Below, piece by piece: positions 61,956 through 64,000 of a stretch of DNA of 64,000 nucleotides. The notes beneath the pieces are model-generated. The model was not told the origin of the DNA and searched no databases. It worked only from the letters and a program-made list of their open reading frames with translations. The translations under genes and the position numbers were made by a program. The DNA is from Arthrobacter sulfonylureivorans (lineage in GTDB: Bacteria; Actinomycetota; Actinomycetes; Actinomycetales; Micrococcaceae), in assembly GCA_004000035.1 (NCBI GenBank), contig RJAE01000013.1, positions 1-64,000 on the forward strand, in the 5' to 3' direction. Every line of letters starts with the position of its first letter. Position 1 is the first letter of the stretch.

Positions 61956-62897
61956 GTGGTTGGCACGCGCACCTGGACGGTCTGGGGGTTGCAGGCCGTG
62001 GTCGTGACCGAGTCGGCCTCCGCACTGGAGGCGGCCGTGCAGCTGGTGCAGCAGGTGCTCCGGGAGGTGGACGAGGCGTGCAGCCGGTTCCGCCCGGATT
62101 CCGAACTGATCAGGCTGGCCGGCCGGCTGGCGGACGGAAGCGATGTGAGCGAACTGCTGGCCCTGCTGGTGGCCCGGGCCCTGCGCGCTGCCGCATGGAC
62201 AGACGGGGACGTAGACCCGACCCTAGGCAACGATCTGTCCGCTCTTGGCTACGACCGTGACTTCGCCCAGCTCAAGTCCGCTGCCGGCATGCCGGCGGCC
62301 GAGCTTGCCTTGTCGGTTCCGCGCCGGCCCGGCTGGCTACGCCTGCAGCTGGACGGGCGGCACCTGCGGGTTCCGGCAGATTTGCAACTGGATCTGGGAG
62401 CCTCGGCGAAGGCTGTGGCGGCAGACCTGGCCGCGGCGAAAGTCAATGCAGCGCTCGGTTGTGGAGTGCTCGTCTCGCTGGGCGGCGATCTGGCCACCGC
62501 AGGCCCCGCCCCCGGCGACGGCTGGGAGATTCTGGTCCAAGACGCCGAGGTTGATCCCCGGCAACAGGTCCTCCTGCCCGCCGGTGCCGCGATGGCGACC
62601 TCCAGCACGCAGAAGCGGCGCTGGGAGCAGAACGGCCGGACACTGCACCATATCCTTGACCCGCGCTTTGGTCTGCCGGCCGAACCAGTCTGGCGCAGCG
62701 TGACCGTGGCGGCCGGGTCCTGCCTGCGGGCCAATGCGCTCAGCACGGCCTCGGTCGTACGCGGCCACGATGCCCTCGGCTGGCTGCGCTCCCTGCAGGC
62801 TCCGGCACGGCTGGTAGACCGCAGGGGCAACGTCATGATGACCGGTTCCTGGCCGGAGTCCCCGTATGCACCTGCCGAGGAGATGGCACATGAATGA
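61956..62897 (+). CDS. ApbE-like FAD:protein FMN transferase
   Basis: About 313 residues from GTG at 61956. Family blocks are present: EVDEACSRFRPDSELIRL, WTDGDVDPTLGNDLSALGYDRDF, DLGASAKAVAADLAA (the DLGGIAKG region), LVSLGGDL and HHILDPRFGLPA. ApbE attaches FMN from FAD to Ser/Thr in exported redox proteins, with Mg2+. No signal peptide is visible, unlike many secreted members. Neighbours (an exported protein, a ferric-reductase-like membrane protein and a NuoF-like protein) indicate a flavin-based electron transfer system. Its stop overlaps the next gene by 8 bp. Confidence 0.88.
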   Translation: MVGTRTWTVWGLQAVVVTESASALEAAVQLVQQVLREVDEACSRFRPDSELIRLAGRLADGSDVSELLALLVARALRAAAWTDGDVDPTLGNDLSALGYDRDFAQLKSAAGMPAAELALSVPRRPGWLRLQLDGRHLRVPADLQLDLGASAKAVAADLAAAKVNAALGCGVLVSLGGDLATAGPAPGDGWEILVQDAEVDPRQQVLLPAGAAMATSSTQKRRWEQNGRTLHHILDPRFGLPAEPVWRSVTVAAGSCLRANALSTASVVRGHDALGWLRSLQAPARLVDRRGNVMMTGSWPESPYAPAEEMAHE

Positions 62898-63447
62898 GGC
62901 ACTCTGGGCCCTCGGCCGCGCCAGCGGGGCAGTATCGCTGGGTCTGTTCACCCTGTCCGTGGTGCTGGGCATCCTGGTCCGCTCCGGCCGGCCACTGTTG
63001 GTCCTGCCGCGGTTCTCGCTGGCTTTGGTGCACCGCAACATTGCCTTGCTCGCGGTCGTGTTCCTGGGCCTCCACGTTGGCTCGCTGCTGCTGGACCCCC
63101 TCGCACAGTTGCGGGCGCTCGACGTGGTGGTTCCGTTCGTGGGCGAGTTCAAGCCGTTCTGGCAGGGGCTGGGCACGGTGGCACTGGATCTGGCGGTGGC
63201 GATAGCGGTCACCAGTTTGCTGCGCCGCAGGCTGGGACCGCGCGTCTTCCGGGCCGTGCACTGGGCCAGCTACGCCCTCTGGCCGGTGGCCATGGCCCAT
63301 GCGGTGGGGAACGGCACCGACGGAACGAGCGGGTGGTTTCTCGGTACGGCACTGGCAGCGTTCGGCGCTGTTGGTGCGGCGGTCCTGTGGCGGATGTCCG
63401 CAGGCTTCATCGAAACGGCACGGAGCAGGCAGGAGAGCAGGGCATGA
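62890..63447 (+). CDS. ferric-reductase-like transmembrane protein
   Basis: A 185-residue membrane protein with about five or six hydrophobic segments. ALVHRNIALLAVVFLGLHVGSLLL and VFRAVHWASYALWPVAMAHAVGN carry spaced His residues like the haem b ligands of the ferric reductase/MsrQ-type membrane domain. No FAD- or NADPH-binding domain is attached, so electrons must come from a partner, plausibly the NuoF-like protein next door. Its ATG overlaps the ApbE stop and its TGA overlaps the next ATG (ATGA). Confidence 0.85.
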   Translation: MNEALWALGRASGAVSLGLFTLSVVLGILVRSGRPLLVLPRFSLALVHRNIALLAVVFLGLHVGSLLLDPLAQLRALDVVVPFVGEFKPFWQGLGTVALDLAVAIAVTSLLRRRLGPRVFRAVHWASYALWPVAMAHAVGNGTDGTSGWFLGTALAAFGAVGAAVLWRMSAGFIETARSRQESRA

Positions 63448-64000
63448 AGACCTCGGCAACTATGGCTGGCCCGGAAACCGGCACCGGACCGGGCGGAACT
63501 AATCGGCTTTTTGCCGCCGGCGAGTACGCCGGCTTCAGCAGCCACCTCCACACCTACGGCCCGCTGGCCGCGGACCAGGCTGCGCCGGGGCTGATCGAGG
63601 AGCTGGAATTCTCAGGCCTGACCGGACGCGGCGGGGCAGCCTTCCCGGTGTGGCAAAAAATGGCGGCAGTGGCCGCCGGGCACAGCGCCGTCGTCGTCGC
63701 CAATGGCGCCGAAGGCGAGCCGCTGAGCTTCAAGGACCAGATGCTGCTGCAGCACGCGCCTCATCTGGTCATCGATGGGTTGCTGGCTGCCGCCGCCGCC
63801 GTGCGGGCCACCCGGCTGTACCTCTACACCGGAGAGGCTGGGCTTGCTCCGGTGCGGCGTGCGGTGGCCGAGCGCTCCGATGCCCGGAAGATCCGGCTTG
63901 TGCAGGCTCCGGACACCTTCGTGGCCGGGGAAGCCAGCACGGTGGTGAATGCGATCCGCACGGGTACCGCGCTGCCGCTGGACCGGACCCAGCGGCTGAG
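63444..64000 (+). CDS. NuoF-like NADH-binding protein, N-terminal part
   Basis: At least 185 residues, continuing past the window end. SGLTGRGGAAFPVWQKMAAV is the FMN-binding loop of the complex I 51-kDa (NuoF) fold. VVANGAEGEPLSFKDQMLLQHAPHLVIDG matches the NuoF block with the conserved acidic residue and PH. VAGEASTVVNAIRTGTALP is the ExxxxxxxxxG region before the SLBB domain. It probably oxidises NADH and passes electrons to the coupled membrane protein. A C-terminal [4Fe-4S] domain is expected outside the window. Confidence 0.88.
   Translation, partial: MKTSATMAGPETGTGPGGTNRLFAAGEYAGFSSHLHTYGPLAADQAAPGLIEELEFSGLTGRGGAAFPVWQKMAAVAAGHSAVVVANGAEGEPLSFKDQMLLQHAPHLVIDGLLAAAAAVRATRLYLYTGEAGLAPVRRAVAERSDARKIRLVQAPDTFVAGEASTVVNAIRTGTALPLDRTQRL

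Overview
The window looks like chromosomal DNA of a high-GC actinobacterium, most likely Micrococcaceae (Arthrobacter-like). This is inferred from the uvrC-rapZ-yvcK-whiA block, the uvrA/uvrB/coaE/rpsA/polA neighbourhood, a CoaE-GrpB fusion, a DUF222/HNH protein and many probable leaderless genes with a TAGGCT-like -10 box. No rRNA, tRNA, CRISPR array or insertion sequence was found.

Layout. 1-10 kb: the start of sodA, then whiA, yvcK, rapZ, uvrC, a PlsC-type acyltransferase, a HAD phosphatase and uvrA (with a LexA-type box), all on the minus strand. 10-16.5 kb: small accessory and stress genes (GntR regulator, metallo-hydrolase, topoisomerase IB with an apparent CTG start, zinc-ribbon protein, CsbD, PIG-L deacetylase, SDR, Tam). 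16.5-25 kb: DUF3516 helicase, an AAA ATPase whose 3' end is split by a frameshift or slippery site, GNAT, S33 peptidase, MFS exporter, and TerC behind a yybP-ykoY manganese riboswitch. 25-32.6 kb: uvrB, VOC protein, coaE-grpB, DUF6480 protein, a decayed berberine-bridge-type oxidase, YigZ and an RsmC-like methyltransferase.

33-43.1 kb holds the most unusual locus: six plus-strand genes, most of them translationally coupled. SbnA-like and SbnB-like enzymes should make L-2,3-diaminopropionate (Dap). A membrane protein with three tandem carrier domains and a Pls (epsilon-polylysine synthetase)-type membrane/beta-helix C-terminus lacks its own adenylation domain. The next gene carries a vestigial condensation domain, an adenylation domain and a carrier domain. 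A SyrP-like non-haem iron dioxygenase and a LuxE-like acyl-protein synthetase complete the set. The set suggests a membrane-bound, possibly iterative NRPS making a Dap-containing, possibly beta-hydroxylated peptide or polymer. The product is unknown. An M28 peptidase lipoprotein lies convergently next to it.

44-59.5 kb returns to core functions: rpsA, an Eis-type acetyltransferase, polA, a hotdog thioesterase, DUF222/HNH, a RibD/DHFR-like reductase, a PiT phosphate transporter with a small membrane partner, YciO, a stand-alone LigD-type primase-polymerase and small fold proteins. 59.6-64 kb starts a redox operon: response regulator, histidine kinase, small exported protein, ApbE-like flavin transferase, ferric-reductase-like membrane protein and a NuoF-like NADH-binding protein cut by the window end.
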